The translations under genes and the position numbers were made by a program. From the NCBI RefSeq assembly GCF_000013865.1, contig NC_007948.1, positions 1,860,001-1,924,000 on the forward strand: a DNA stretch of 64,000 nt. Reading direction: 5' to 3'. Under the pieces are notes generated by a model that was given only the letters and a program-made list of their open reading frames with translations, did no database searches and was not told the DNA's origin. The DNA comes from Polaromonas sp. JS666 (GTDB lineage Bacteria; Pseudomonadota; Gammaproteobacteria; Burkholderiales; Burkholderiaceae_C). Shown in pieces: positions 34,423 to 43,678 of the stretch; position 1 is the stretch's first letter; each line of letters starts with the position of its first letter.

Positions 34423-34659
34423 ATGACCCACGACAAGAGCCCCAGGGAAAAATTGCAGGAAGCGATCTCCGACGAACGAACCGCCTCCCGGGAGGCCGAG
34501 CGAACCTACGAGCTGCTCAGCGCAAAAATGCGGGCTTACCAGCTGGGCAGCGGCCCGGCGCCCACCAACGAAGACTTTTTGCTGTGGAGCAGGATCGTTG
34601 AGCAGCGCGTCAAGATGAAGCAGATCGGCCTTGAACCCGGTGGCGAGCAGCGCGGGTAG
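34423..34659 (+). CDS. Small hypothetical protein
   Basis: 78 residues from ATG 34423 (GTG 34417 adds two). Charged, helical, without Cys or membrane segment: REKLQEAISDERTASREAER at the start and WSRIVEQRVKMKQIGLEPGG at the end. It has coding-like composition but no family I recognise. First of a run of small genes up to 35932. Confidence 0.5.
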   Translation: MTHDKSPREKLQEAISDERTASREAERTYELLSAKMRAYQLGSGPAPTNEDFLLWSRIVEQRVKMKQIGLEPGGEQRG

Positions 34660-34872
34660 CCTTCAACGCCCCTCGCGTTTTCGGGCCTGAGCCACCCCCG
34701 TGCCGGCGCACCACCAGGCTTCCAGTCAGACAGTTCGTACAGCCCGTGGGGGGCCTGGACCCACGCGGGCATGACCTGGGCCTTCAAGCGCACGGGTGAA
34801 ATTCTTACAACACACGTCAAGCCGCCACGGGAAGATTTCTCCAGACCGAACACTTCACTACCGGAGAAACAA

Positions 34873-35079
34873 GTGACTTTTCCCTTGAGAGAACCTTTGA
34901 GAGCGCAACGGCCCGATCTTCATGCGCTGAATAACGAGCCGATCAACATCAATGAAGAAGCATCGGTGAACTACTGGGTGGCCGCCCTGGGGTGCACCGA
35001 GGCGGCATTGCGCCTGGCCGTCGCGGAGGTGGGCCCCGCGGCACAGGATGTGAGCAACGAACTTGGTGTAGCGGTATGA
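34873..35079 (+). CDS. DUF3606-like small protein
   Basis: 68 residues from GTG 34873, chosen because GGAGAAACAA lies before it; ATG 34771 in the same frame is an alternative with no ribosome site. The core PININEEASVNYWVAALGCT followed by EAALRLAVAEVG matches DUF3606 (an N-x-N-E, YW, LG pattern), small proteins of unknown function, some near DNA- or stress-related genes. Its stop overlaps the next start by ATGA. Confidence 0.6.
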   Translation: MTFPLREPLRAQRPDLHALNNEPININEEASVNYWVAALGCTEAALRLAVAEVGPAAQDVSNELGVAV

Positions 35080-35306
35080 ACATGCCACCCACAACCTTCT
35101 CGGGCCCCCTGTTCGTCAGGGTGAGGGAGCCGTCAGACGGCCTTTTTTACTGGGTGGTCACCCAACTGTCGCCAGAAGAGCATACGGCTGACCGGGCAAT
35201 TGACACGTCAGACCACCCTTATCCAACCCATGAAGCCGCCATGCGCGCGGGTGCAGCCTGTCTCAAGGTGCTCAAGGTGCTCAAGAGCGAACACCTGTTG
35301 CCTTGA
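35076..35306 (+). CDS. Small hypothetical protein coupled to the DUF3606 gene
   Basis: 76 residues. ATG 35076 overlaps the preceding stop (ATGA), which supports translation. The sequence TFSGPLFVRVREPSDGLFYW reads like a compact beta sheet, and the C-terminus AAMRAGAACLKVLKVLKSEH is a helix. No family recognised. Its 3' end carries a small in-frame duplication (KVL KVL). Confidence 0.5.
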   Translation: MNMPPTTFSGPLFVRVREPSDGLFYWVVTQLSPEEHTADRAIDTSDHPYPTHEAAMRAGAACLKVLKVLKSEHLLP

Positions 35307-35382
35307 CGGTGGCGCGGGGCATCCCGGACATTGAATTGAGGTGCCGATTCCAGGCACGAGCCGGATATTCAACCAACAGTCG

Positions 35383-35442
35383 AATCCAGAAACCAGATCC
35401 AGAAAACAAATCCAGAAAACAAATCCGGAAAACAAATCCGGA
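35383..35442. repeat. 13-bp tandem repeat, about 4.6 copies
   Basis: Units begin at 35383, 35396, 35409, 35422 and 35435, with consensus AATCCAGAAAACA and A-to-G changes in the last two (AATCCGG). It ends about 46 bases before the thioredoxin-like gene and is far less GC-rich than its surroundings. Confidence 0.9.
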
Positions 35443-35488
35443 ATTCCAAGGTACCGCTCCGACTTCCATAAAACGGTAAAGTGGTCGG

Positions 35489-35932
35489 GTGAGCAACACT
35501 GAATTCATCTCGCCGCCCCTTCCGTCCACACCGGAGGGTCGCTCCCGGATGCGCTGGGTTATCTGCCTGTGTGCCGACTGGTGCGGCCTGTGCCGTGAAT
35601 ACAGCGACCTGTTCGCGCAAATGGCGGCGCGCTACCCCTCAAGCCGCTTCGTCTGGCTGGATATTGAAGACCAGGCCGATCTGGTCGGTGATATCGAGGT
35701 GGAAACTTTCCCGACATTGTTGATCGCCGATGCGAGTGGCATGCAGTTCATGGGGCCCTTGCTGCCGCACGCAGAGACGCTGTCGCGTCTGCTGGACTCG
35801 TTGTTGCAGCCGGATGCGAAAGCCACGCCGCATTTGCCGGCCACTCGGCAATTGCTGCAAGCGGTTCACGGCACACCCGAGCACTGGGTTGGCCCAGGTG
35901 AAGGAGATCACGCGATCGAAAAGGGCGCCTGA
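35489..35932 (+). CDS. Thioredoxin-fold protein
   Basis: 147 residues starting at GTG. The redox motif is WCGLC (Trp31-Cys35) in a thioredoxin context (VICLCADWCGLCREY, with an extra Cys28). The cis-Pro region is EVETFPTLLIAD. No signal peptide, so cytoplasmic. The C-terminal 45 residues are an extension not found in plain thioredoxins. Partner unknown; no reductase gene is adjacent. A 13-bp tandem repeat lies directly upstream. Confidence 0.8.
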   Translation: MSNTEFISPPLPSTPEGRSRMRWVICLCADWCGLCREYSDLFAQMAARYPSSRFVWLDIEDQADLVGDIEVETFPTLLIADASGMQFMGPLLPHAETLSRLLDSLLQPDAKATPHLPATRQLLQAVHGTPEHWVGPGEGDHAIEKGA

Positions 35933-36082
35933 AGAAAACCCCTGAACCGTGCCCGGCCGCTCTGGGTGGGACAGGCTGTCAGGCAATAGCCGGGGAAGCG
36001 CTGCAAAAAGCGGCCGATCGCCACGCGGCCTTCCAGCCTTGCGCGCGCGGCAGACCTGGCGGGGTTGCCGCGAAGCCAGGTG

Positions 36083-36898
36083 TCATGGTCGCAGAAAGTC
36101 TTTCAGCGCAAACAGCACGGCGTCGGGCGCTTCTGTCATGAGCTGGTGGCCCGCATCCAGCATCACGACCTTGCCGCGCCTGGCCTTGTTGATGATGGGT
36201 TGTGCGAGCTTGGGCAGCGTCATCTGGTCGTTCTTGCCCAGGATGAACAGCACCTCGCAGGTCGTCCGCTCCATCGCGGCTTCTCCTCCGGTGTAGTCGT
36301 TGCAGGCCTTGAAGCCCGTGTGAAAAATCCTGCCCGCCGGGTCGCTGGCCAGCACGCGTTTCATCAATGCCTTCGAGCTCCCATAGAGCCAGGTGCCGGG
36401 GCCCAGTGCGGAAGGCGGCGGAGCCAGCATCGAGTGAGAAAAAACATTCACCAGGTCGATCGCCTTGAGTGGCTGGTTGAGCGACAGCTCCAGCAATGCG
36501 GGAGAGACCTTCATGGGCACGGCCGTGCCGACCATCACCAGCTGGCGCACGCGTTCGGGCGCGCTGCCAGCCAGTTCCAGGGCAATCAGCGAGCCAAAGC
36601 TGTGGCCCACCAGCACGGCTTTCTGCACACCCAGGGCGTCCAGCAGGGCGGTGATGAATGCGGCGGCTTCTTCCACTGTCCGGGGTGCTTCGCCCGCACT
36701 TTTGCAGTGGCCCGGCAAGTCGGGTGCCAGCGCGTTCCAGCCGTGGTGGGCGAAGTAGCGTGTCTGCAAAATCCAGACGCTGTGGTCATTGAGCACGCCG
36801 TGGACAAACACCACGGTGGGCCTGGCGGCATCAAACGCTTTACCACCGGTGTAGCAATAGGTTTTGTGGCCGTTGACGGTGATGTCCATGTCAGGCAC
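36083..36898 (-). CDS. Alpha/beta hydrolase
   Basis: 271 residues. Core motifs: VVFVHGVLNDHSVW (oxyanion loop), nucleophile elbow VGHSFGSLIA, acid in LFILGKNDQMT, and His in MLDAGHQLM. The start overlaps the end of metY by 8 bases, so it is expressed with metY. Family members include esterases and haloperoxidase-like enzymes; substrate unknown. Homoserine or acyl-ester handling is a guess from context only. Confidence 0.82.
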   Translation of the reverse strand: MPDMDITVNGHKTYCYTGGKAFDAARPTVVFVHGVLNDHSVWILQTRYFAHHGWNALAPDLPGHCKSAGEAPRTVEEAAAFITALLDALGVQKAVLVGHSFGSLIALELAGSAPERVRQLVMVGTAVPMKVSPALLELSLNQPLKAIDLVNVFSHSMLAPPPSALGPGTWLYGSSKALMKRVLASDPAGRIFHTGFKACNDYTGGEAAMERTTCEVLFILGKNDQMTLPKLAQPIINKARRGKVVMLDAGHQLMTEAPDAVLFALKDFLRP

Positions 36899-38192
36899 CC
36901 GCTTTCTCGGCAGCCTTGAGGGCTCGCTTCAGGTCGTCCACCAGATCGTCCGGATCCTCCAGACCGATCGACAGGCGAATCGTGCCCTGCGTGATGCCGG
37001 CGCCGAGCAGCGCTTCATCCGTCATCCGGAAGTGCGTGGTACTGGCCGGGTGAATCACCAGGCTGCGGCAGTCGCCCACATTGGCCAGGTGGCTGAAGAC
37101 CTTGAGGGTTTCAACAAAGGTTTCGCCCTGCTCGCGGCTGCCTTTCAGGTCAAAGCTGAACACCGAACCCGCCCCGCGCGGCAGCAACTGCCTGGCCAGC
37201 GCGTAGCTGGGGTGTGATTCCAGCATCGGGTGGCCTACGCGTGCCACAAAGGGGTGGCTGGCCAGGAAGTCCACCACTTTTTCAGTGTTGCTCATGTGCC
37301 GCGCCATGCGCAGCGGCAGGGTTTCAATGCCCTGCAGGATCAGCCAGGCGGTGTGCGGGCTCATGCAGGCGCCGAAGTCGCGCAGTCCTTCGCGGCGCGC
37401 GCGCAGCAAAAAGGCGCCCACGGTGCTTTCCTCGCTGAACACCATGTTGTGAAAGCCGTCATAGGCTTGGGTCAACTCGGCAAACTTGCCCGACTTTTCC
37501 CAGTCAAACGAGCCGCCGTCGACGACGACGCCGCCGATGACCGTGCCGTGGCCGCTCAAAAACTTGGTCGCGGAGTGGTACACCAGGTCGGCGCCGTGGT
37601 CGAAAGGCTTGATCAGCCAGGGCGAGGTCAGGGTGGAATCGACCAGCAGCGGCACGCCGGTTTCATGGGCAATGGCGGCCACGGCGGAAATGTCCAGCAC
37701 GTCCAGCCCCGGATTGCCCACGGTTTCACCAAACAGGAGCTTGGTGTTGGGGCGCACGGCGGCGCGCCAGCCGTCCAGGTCGCCGGGTTTCACAAAGGTG
37801 GTTTCAATGCCGAAGCGGCGCAGCGTGTAGTGCAGCAGGTTTTGCGAGCCGCCATAGAGGGCGGTGCTGGCAACAATGTGCGAGCCGGCGCCCATCAGCG
37901 TGGCAATCGACAGGTGCAGGGCGGCCTGTCCGCTGGCGGTGGCAATGGCGCCAATACCGCCTTCCAGCGCCGCTACGCGCTGCTCCAGCACCGCATTGGT
38001 GGGGTTGCTGATGCGTGAGTACACGTGGCCCGCACGCTCCAGGTTAAAGAGGCTGGCGGCGTGGTCGCTCGACTCAAAGACAAAGGAGGTGGTGAGATAA
38101 ATCGGCACCGCGCGGGCGCCCGTGGCGGGGTCGGGTGCGGCACCTGCGTGCAGCGCCAGGGTGTCGAAACCGGGGTCGGAGTAGCCGGACAT
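36891..38192 (-). CDS. metY: O-acetylhomoserine aminocarboxypropyltransferase (sulfhydrylase)
   Basis: 433-residue PLP enzyme of the Cys/Met metabolism family, making homocysteine from O-acetylhomoserine and sulfide. The PLP lysine is Lys210 in YHSATKFLSGHG. Other features are the opening FDTLALHAGAAPDP, YSRISNPTNAVLEQRVAALE, and the C-terminal SLVIHPASTTH and GTIRLSIGLEDPDDL. The long insert after the PLP lysine (GGSFDWEKSGKF) fits MetY better than MetB/MetC. Followed by an overlapping hydrolase gene. Confidence 0.92.
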   Translation of the reverse strand: MSGYSDPGFDTLALHAGAAPDPATGARAVPIYLTTSFVFESSDHAASLFNLERAGHVYSRISNPTNAVLEQRVAALEGGIGAIATASGQAALHLSIATLMGAGSHIVASTALYGGSQNLLHYTLRRFGIETTFVKPGDLDGWRAAVRPNTKLLFGETVGNPGLDVLDISAVAAIAHETGVPLLVDSTLTSPWLIKPFDHGADLVYHSATKFLSGHGTVIGGVVVDGGSFDWEKSGKFAELTQAYDGFHNMVFSEESTVGAFLLRARREGLRDFGACMSPHTAWLILQGIETLPLRMARHMSNTEKVVDFLASHPFVARVGHPMLESHPSYALARQLLPRGAGSVFSFDLKGSREQGETFVETLKVFSHLANVGDCRSLVIHPASTTHFRMTDEALLGAGITQGTIRLSIGLEDPDDLVDDLKRALKAAEKAGA

Positions 38193-38367
38193 GGGAAGTC
38201 TCCAGTAGAAAAAGCGTGGGCTGCGGGCGGTACCTGGCTGCGAAAGCCGGAAAATCGTTACAGCCCGCTGCTTGATTGTGGGCTATATTTAAACTGAATT
38301 CCCCGGCGCGCCCTGGCTGTAATGCCTGTTGCGGGGGGACAATGACAGACCAACCGAGGAGAAAGCG

Positions 38368-38835
38368 ATGAAGGTTCTTGACATCCTGCGCGTTAAAGGC
38401 AACACGCTTTACACCGTTCAGCCTGATGAACCCCTGGCCAAGGCGACACAGATCATGGCCGACAAGGACATCGGTTCGCTGGTCGTCATGGAGCACGGTG
38501 ACCTGGTGGGCATGCTGACCTTCCGCGAAGTGATCGTCTGCATCGTCAAAAATGGTGGCGAGATCGGCAACACCCTGGTACGCACGGCCATGGACGACCA
38601 TCCCTTGACCTGCACGTCGGAAACCGAACTCGACGAAGTGCGCCGCATGATGCTGGACCGCCATGCGCGCTACATGCCGGTGATGAACCAGAAAATGCTG
38701 ATGGGCGTGATCAGCTTTTACGACGTCGCCAAGGCCGTGGTGGACAGCCAGAACTTCGAGAACAAGATGCTCAAGGCTTACATCCGCGACTGGCCGGCCG
38801 GGCAGGAAGAAGAGGGCGAGTCCAAGCTGCCGTGA
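38368..38835 (+). CDS. CBS-domain pair protein
   Basis: 155 residues made almost wholly of two CBS domains (about 8-65 and 72-130): ATQIMADKDIGSLVVMEHGD, LVGMLTFREVIVCI, then LDEVRRMMLDRHARYMPVMN and MGVISFYDVAKAVV. Such stand-alone pairs bind adenine nucleotides and sense energy state. ATG 38368 after GAGGAGAAAGCG is preferred over the frame start at 38329. It is divergent from metY. No partner domain is present, so its target is unknown. Confidence 0.88.
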   Translation: MKVLDILRVKGNTLYTVQPDEPLAKATQIMADKDIGSLVVMEHGDLVGMLTFREVIVCIVKNGGEIGNTLVRTAMDDHPLTCTSETELDEVRRMMLDRHARYMPVMNQKMLMGVISFYDVAKAVVDSQNFENKMLKAYIRDWPAGQEEEGESKLP

Positions 38836-38877
38836 GCTTGGCACAACCCGCTTGGCGCGCCTTGGCGTCAACCGGAG

Positions 38878-40437
38878 TCAGGGTTTTGCGATGACAATTT
38901 CAGTGACGGCGTTCTGGCTCGCGTCGTAGGTCATCAGCGGACCGGAGATGCCGGTCACGGTGACCTTGGCCGAATCTGTGCTCCGGATGATGGAACTGGT
39001 CAGTGTGCAACTGCCGCTGGGGTCCGTCACGCAACTGACCGAGCCGCCTGGTGAGAAGCTGCCCGTGACGGTGGCGCCGGCTGCGGGATCACCGATACTC
39101 CAGTCGCTGTTCCGCTTGCGAACCGTCACCGTGGCCGAGGCGTTCCAGCCATTGCGACCGCTGAGCGTGCTATCGGTTATGGACGAGATCGCCACGGACG
39201 TTGATGCCCACGTCGTTCCCAGGGAATAAACGAGCAGGTTGGGCGAGCCTCGTCCGATCGAACCGAGCTTGTTGCGCGTGGCATTGTCGGTCAGGAAGGA
39301 GGCAATGCCCGCAGGCAATGTCGCGGGTTTTTCTGCCAGCGCCAGCGCGGCGACCCCGGCTACGTGGGGCGATGCCATTGAAGTGCCGCTTTTGATAGTC
39401 GACGCATCGTTGCTGGAAATCGAGGCCGAGGTGATGCTGCTGCCTGGCGCGAAAAGGTCCAGACACTTGCCATAGTTCGAGTAGAAGGCGCGCTTGTCGC
39501 TGCTGGTGGTTGCGCCCACCGTGATGGCGCTTGGTTCCCGGGCCGGAGAATATCTGCAGGCATCGGCGCTGCTGTTGCCGGCCGCCACCACCATGGTCAC
39601 GCCGTTGTTCACGGCATTTGCCACGGCGGTGTCCACCGCTGGGGATGCGCCACCACCCAGCGACATGTTGGCCACGGCGGGGAGCAGCGGATTTGGAGAC
39701 TTGGTGGCTTGCCCGATCACCCAATTAATGCCGGCAATCACGCCGCTCCAGGTGCCGGAACCACTGCAATCGAGTACGCGCACTGGAATCAGTGCAACCC
39801 CCTTGGCCACGCCCCAGGTTAAGCCACCCACAGTGCCGGCGACATGCGTGCCGTGACCATTGCAGTCGTTGGTGCTATTGTTATCGGTAATTGCGGTGTA
39901 GCCGGATTGCACACGGCCTTGGAAGTCGGTGTGCGTCGCGAGAATGCCGGTGTCGATGATGAAGGCATTCACGCCCGCGCCGGTGTAGTTGTAGTGGTAC
40001 CAGGTGTCGAGGGGGCGATCGGTCTGGTCGATTCGATCCAACCCCCAAGTTGCGGTGCTCTGCACTTGCGTCGACGATAACTTGGCTTCATTGAGCGAAA
40101 CCGTCTGGTCCTGCTCGATGTAGTCCACGTTCGGGTTATTGCGTATGCCCTGCAGCGCCGCGTCCGGCAGGCTGGCGGCAAAGCCCTTGAGGGCGCTGGT
40201 ATAGGTATGGTGCAGTTGCCCGCCCAGCCCGCGTGTCAGGTTGGCGGCTTCCGCGGCCGGGTTGGCCACACTGTCCTTGAACACCACGATGTAACGCCCG
40301 GGAATCGGCTGCGACTGCGCGTAGGGATGGGTAGCCGGGGGATCGACCGCCTGGGCGAGGGCCGCTGGTGCGCCAATGGCGAGCGCTGTTGCGTACACGC
40401 TGAGCGCCAGGAGGCGAGTGAGGAGGGTTTTTTTCAT
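38878..40437 (-). CDS. Exported subtilase (S8 family, proteinase K-like)
   Basis: 519 residues from ATG 40437; an open extension to 40497 is not a signal peptide. Signal peptide about 1-29 (LLALSVYATALAIGAPAALAQ). An inhibitor-I9 propeptide follows (GRYIVVFKDSV to DYIEQDQTV, about 47-113). The catalytic domain has triad Asp162 (IDTGI), His195 (NGHGTHVAG) and Ser353 (GTSMASPHVAG), with the proteinase K-like WGLDRIDQ. A C-terminal Ig-like domain of about 100 residues (SATVTVRKRNSDWSIG) may bind surfaces or substrate. Secreted protease, probably for nutrient proteins. Confidence 0.93.
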   Translation of the reverse strand: MKKTLLTRLLALSVYATALAIGAPAALAQAVDPPATHPYAQSQPIPGRYIVVFKDSVANPAAEAANLTRGLGGQLHHTYTSALKGFAASLPDAALQGIRNNPNVDYIEQDQTVSLNEAKLSSTQVQSTATWGLDRIDQTDRPLDTWYHYNYTGAGVNAFIIDTGILATHTDFQGRVQSGYTAITDNNSTNDCNGHGTHVAGTVGGLTWGVAKGVALIPVRVLDCSGSGTWSGVIAGINWVIGQATKSPNPLLPAVANMSLGGGASPAVDTAVANAVNNGVTMVVAAGNSSADACRYSPAREPSAITVGATTSSDKRAFYSNYGKCLDLFAPGSSITSASISSNDASTIKSGTSMASPHVAGVAALALAEKPATLPAGIASFLTDNATRNKLGSIGRGSPNLLVYSLGTTWASTSVAISSITDSTLSGRNGWNASATVTVRKRNSDWSIGDPAAGATVTGSFSPGGSVSCVTDPSGSCTLTSSIIRSTDSAKVTVTGISGPLMTYDASQNAVTEIVIAKP

Positions 40438-40752
40438 GATGACCCCGACATGGATGCTGGGACAATGAAAGAGCACTCTCGATTCTGTGCTTGTCATGCT
40501 GGGGGGTCAAGCCGTTTTACAGACTCCCACATCGTCCAGGAAATATGGCGCCTTCTTCCCCGCTCAATGACGCAGAGGGCGGTAGGGCTATCTTGTTTGA
40601 ATCCTGCGCGCGTGCCCCACGCTCACTTTTTTCGCGAGGGGCGGTGTCTTGAAACCGGGCGCCTATGAGGATGAGCTACGCGTGGCCGGCCGAAGGCGAC
40701 GTCGCTGCAGATCAGCCGGCTCGCTGAATCGGCCGGCCCCGCATGACCCGCT
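40438..40752. other. Intergenic stretch upstream of the subtilase gene
   Basis: 315 bases between two leftward genes. It should carry the subtilase promoter. An imperfect inverted repeat around GCCGGCTCGCTGAATCGGCC near 40712-40735 lies behind phaZ's upstream neighbour and might act as a weak terminator. No gene is seen. Confidence 0.4.
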
Positions 40753-42006
40753 TCAGCCTGCGCTGTTGTCGCTGTTGTAAATGACGTCCCGCACCCGCGG
40801 GTAGATTTGCTGGTTCCATTTTTTGCCGCTGAAGACGCCGTAATGCCCCACGCCGGTTTGCACGTGGTGGGTCTTCATGTAAGGCCGGATGCTGCTGCAC
40901 AGGTCTTGCGCGGCGACCGTCTGGCCGACAGCGCAGATGTCATCCCGCTCACCCTCCACCGTCAGCAAGGCGGTACGCCGTATCGCCTGGAGATTGACTT
41001 TTCTGCCATGCCAGGTGAGTTCGCCCCGCGGCAGGTCATAGGTCTGGAATACCTTGGCGACAGTTTGCAGGTAAAAGGCGGCGGGCAGGTCATTGACGGC
41101 CAGGTATTCGTCATAAAACGCGCGGATGATCTGGGCCTTGTCAAATTCGCCCTCCCGGACATGCCGGTACAGATCTTCAAATGACTTTTTGTGTCGCTCC
41201 AGGTTCATGCATAAAAACGCCGTGAGCTGCAAAAAACCGGGGTAGACCTGCCGCATCATGCCCTTGTGGGGCCAGGGTACGGGGCTGATCAGGTTTTTTT
41301 CAAACCACTCGATGGGCTTGCTGTTGGCCAGTTCATTGACGCCGGTGGGGTTGATCCGGCAGTCCACCGGCCCGGCCATCAGGGTCAGGCTGCTCGGCTG
41401 TGCCGGGTTGTCGTCTTCGGCCATGAGTGCGGTGGCGGCAAGGGCTGCCACGCAGGGCTGGCAGACTGCGATCATGTGCGTGCCAGGGCCCAGCACTTCC
41501 AGGAATTTGATCAGGTAGTCGGTGTAGTGGTCCAGCCCGAACTCACCCTGGGACAAAGGCACATCGCGGGCGTTGTGCCAATCGGTGATGTACACGTCAT
41601 GGTCGGCCAGCAGCGTGCGCGCCGTTTCACGCAGCAGCGTGGCGAAGTGGCCGGACAAGGGCGCGACCAGCAGCACGCGCGGCATGGGGGTGGCCAGCGC
41701 TTTCCTGAAATGCAGCAGGGTGCCAAAAGGCAACTCGCAGACTTTGTGCTCCGTCACGGCGACGGGTTCGCCGGCGACTTCCACGGTGTCCAGGTTGTAG
41801 GCTGGCCTACTGTGCGTCAGGCGCAGGCGAGCGAGCACTTCGCAGGCCGCAGAGAGCTTGCTGGCCGATTGACTGATCCAGGGGAATAGGGGGGCCGGGC
41901 TGGACAGGCCGGACTTGACCGAGCCGACCATCAGCCCGGCCTGTTCGGCGAACATCCGCAGGGGGGAGGTCAGGTCAGACTGCAACTGATAGGCGTGATA
42001 AAGCAT
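40753..42006 (-). CDS. phaZ: Intracellular poly(3-hydroxybutyrate) depolymerase
   Basis: 417 residues. Degrades stored PHB granules. The family start MLYHAYQLQSDL is at ATG 42006 (the frame runs further left without support). The alpha/beta fold has nucleophile Cys in IAVCQPCVAAL, the granule-enzyme patterns DVYITDWHNARDVPL and HYTDYLIKFLEVLG, and His in GVGHYGVFSGKKW near the C-terminus. Cys rather than Ser as nucleophile is normal for short-chain intracellular PhaZ. Divergent from a GST gene. Confidence 0.93.
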   Translation of the reverse strand: MLYHAYQLQSDLTSPLRMFAEQAGLMVGSVKSGLSSPAPLFPWISQSASKLSAACEVLARLRLTHSRPAYNLDTVEVAGEPVAVTEHKVCELPFGTLLHFRKALATPMPRVLLVAPLSGHFATLLRETARTLLADHDVYITDWHNARDVPLSQGEFGLDHYTDYLIKFLEVLGPGTHMIAVCQPCVAALAATALMAEDDNPAQPSSLTLMAGPVDCRINPTGVNELANSKPIEWFEKNLISPVPWPHKGMMRQVYPGFLQLTAFLCMNLERHKKSFEDLYRHVREGEFDKAQIIRAFYDEYLAVNDLPAAFYLQTVAKVFQTYDLPRGELTWHGRKVNLQAIRRTALLTVEGERDDICAVGQTVAAQDLCSSIRPYMKTHHVQTGVGHYGVFSGKKWNQQIYPRVRDVIYNSDNSAG

Positions 42007-42228
42007 GCTTCTTTCTTGCTGCACCAGAGCGAGCGGCGGCATGAGTTCGGAGCAATTTACGGGCCACTGCTTGCGGGCCGTCCACGCCGGGCATGTAAAG
42101 ATTCGCCATTGGAGCGGGAAACATTCAAGTTCTGGCACAGGGCTTGCTCAGTGACCTTGCGTCAAGGGTTGTTGGCGCGGGGACGGCGTAACAGCGCTGC
42201 TTTTACCTTTGTGAAAGACATCGGCATC

Positions 42229-42885
42229 ATGGCTCAGGCAGTCCTTACCATCAGCAGCAAGAACTACGGCGCCTGGTCGCTGCGTGGCTGGCTGCTTGCC
42301 AGGCTGGCCGGTCTGGAGTTCGCCGAGAAGGTGATTCCGCCCGACGATGCGGACATGCGCGCCGAAATCCTGCTGTTGTCACCCTCCATATTGGTGCCCA
42401 GCCTGGAGCACAACGGCATCAAGGTGTGGGACACGCTGGCCATTGGCGAATACCTGCATGAAGTCAATCCCAAGGCGGGCCTGTTGCCCAGCGACATGGC
42501 CGCCCGGGCGCATTGCCGCGCCATCTGCGGCGAGATGCACTCTGGTTTCAGCTCCATGCGTTCTTCCATGCCCCTGAACATCAAGGCTTTTTTCCCGAAG
42601 TTCAGGACATGGTCGCGTGCTGACGCCGATATCCGGCGCATCGTGGACATATGGACCGACTGCCTCACCCGCTATGGCGGTCCCTACCTGTTTGGCAAAA
42701 ATCCCTGTATGGCGGACGCCATGTACGCGCCGGTGGTCAGTCGTTTCAGGACCTATGACATCCCCCTGGATGCCCTGTGCGTGGGCTACTGCACCAGCAT
42801 CTGGACGCTGCCCGCCATGCAGGAGTGGATTGCTGCCGCGCAGGAAGAGCCTGATGATTTTGACGAACTGGACGCGGAGTTCTGA
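42229..42885 (+). CDS. Glutathione S-transferase family protein
   Basis: 218 residues from ATG 42229. The thioredoxin-like N-terminal domain starts LTISSKNYGAWSLRGWLL (a Ser near residue 9 in the active-site position), with the cis-Pro segment ILVPSLEHNGIKVWDT and the ESxA-like LAIGEYL. The helical C-terminal domain has GPYLFGKNPCMADAMYAPVV. Family members detoxify electrophiles or maintain thiols; substrate unknown. It ends 45 bases before dispersed repeats. Confidence 0.85.
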   Translation: MAQAVLTISSKNYGAWSLRGWLLARLAGLEFAEKVIPPDDADMRAEILLLSPSILVPSLEHNGIKVWDTLAIGEYLHEVNPKAGLLPSDMAARAHCRAICGEMHSGFSSMRSSMPLNIKAFFPKFRTWSRADADIRRIVDIWTDCLTRYGGPYLFGKNPCMADAMYAPVVSRFRTYDIPLDALCVGYCTSIWTLPAMQEWIAAAQEEPDDFDELDAEF

Positions 42886-42930
42886 ACTGGCATCAACCTG
42901 CAAGTGGCAGAAGGGGTAGCTCTTCAGCCC

Positions 42931-43024
42931 AGCAGGGGCCGCGGAACCGGCTTAGCCGGGCCGCAGGCGCAGCGGCCCCCTTCGGGAGGCAGCGGCTACA
43001 CGCAGTGAGCAAGCGTGGGGCTCA
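42931..43024 (-). repeat. Dispersed GC-rich intergenic repeat, copy D
   Basis: Reverse orientation, direct tandem neighbour of copy E. Read on the plus strand: GCAGGGGCCGCGGAACCGGC through GCTACACGCAGTGAGCAAGC to GTGGGGCT. Very similar to copies C and E. Confidence 0.85.
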
Positions 43025-43044
43025 GAAGTAGCAGCTCTCCAGCC

Positions 43045-43140
43045 AGCAGGGGCCGCGGGACTGGCTTTGCCAGACCGCAGGCGCAGCGGCCCCCTCGGGG
43101 GGGCAGGGAGCTACACGCTAGTAGAGCGACCGTGGGGGCT
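43045..43140 (-). repeat. Dispersed GC-rich intergenic repeat, copy E
   Basis: Reverse orientation. Its right end overlaps the stop codon of the leftward cupin gene (43139-43141), so the repeat begins exactly behind that gene in the gene's own direction. It has a small insertion in the conserved 16-mer (ACACGCTAGTAGAGCG instead of ACACGCAGTGAGCG). Confidence 0.85.
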
Positions 43141-43564
43141 ATCTCCCCCAGGGCGTAGGCTCGGGAATCTCGCACACAGGCTCCACATCAATGCTCTTGA
43201 AGTCCGCCGGCGAGACAATTTCCAGGTATTCCATGTCGGGTGAATAGTCAAACAGGTAGTGTCGTATGCCGGGGCGCTGGTGCACACAATCGCCTGCGGA
43301 AACCAGTGTTTCCCGGTCTTCGTACATGAATCGGGCCCAGCCCTTGAGCATGATGACGATCTGGAAGTCCGCTTCATGCCGGTGCCAGCCCGTGCCTTTT
43401 TCTGGTGCCATATTGGCCTTCACCAGGTGCGCGATGACCTTGCCGTGGGTCGCCTCGGCAATGCCCAGGTCGCGGTAGAGGAAGAAATCGCGCAATCCGT
43501 CGGATTTGAATGGCGTGTCGCCGGGTTTGACATGTGAGAACAGGGTGTTGGTTCGCTCAAGCAT
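43139..43564 (-). CDS. Cupin-domain protein
   Basis: 141 residues from ATG 43564. The open frame runs far right through aroC on the other strand, which is only a shadow. One cupin barrel: motif 1 is GTGWHRHEADFQIVIMLKG (His pair and Glu), motif 2 is LVSAGDCVHQRPGIRHYLFD with the third His. These are metal-binding positions of small cupins that may be dioxygenases, isomerases or binding proteins; function unknown. Its stop codon is partly repeat DNA. Confidence 0.8.
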   Translation of the reverse strand: MLERTNTLFSHVKPGDTPFKSDGLRDFFLYRDLGIAEATHGKVIAHLVKANMAPEKGTGWHRHEADFQIVIMLKGWARFMYEDRETLVSAGDCVHQRPGIRHYLFDYSPDMEYLEIVSPADFKSIDVEPVCEIPEPTPWGR

Positions 43565-43678
43565 GGTGCCCTCCGGTAGTGCGCAGCCATTTGCGCCCGT
43601 GCCTTCATGCATGAAGCGTTCCAGTCGCAGTTTCCCCGTCACGGCCCGGCGATGCCCGACGGTTAAAATCATTGCACT

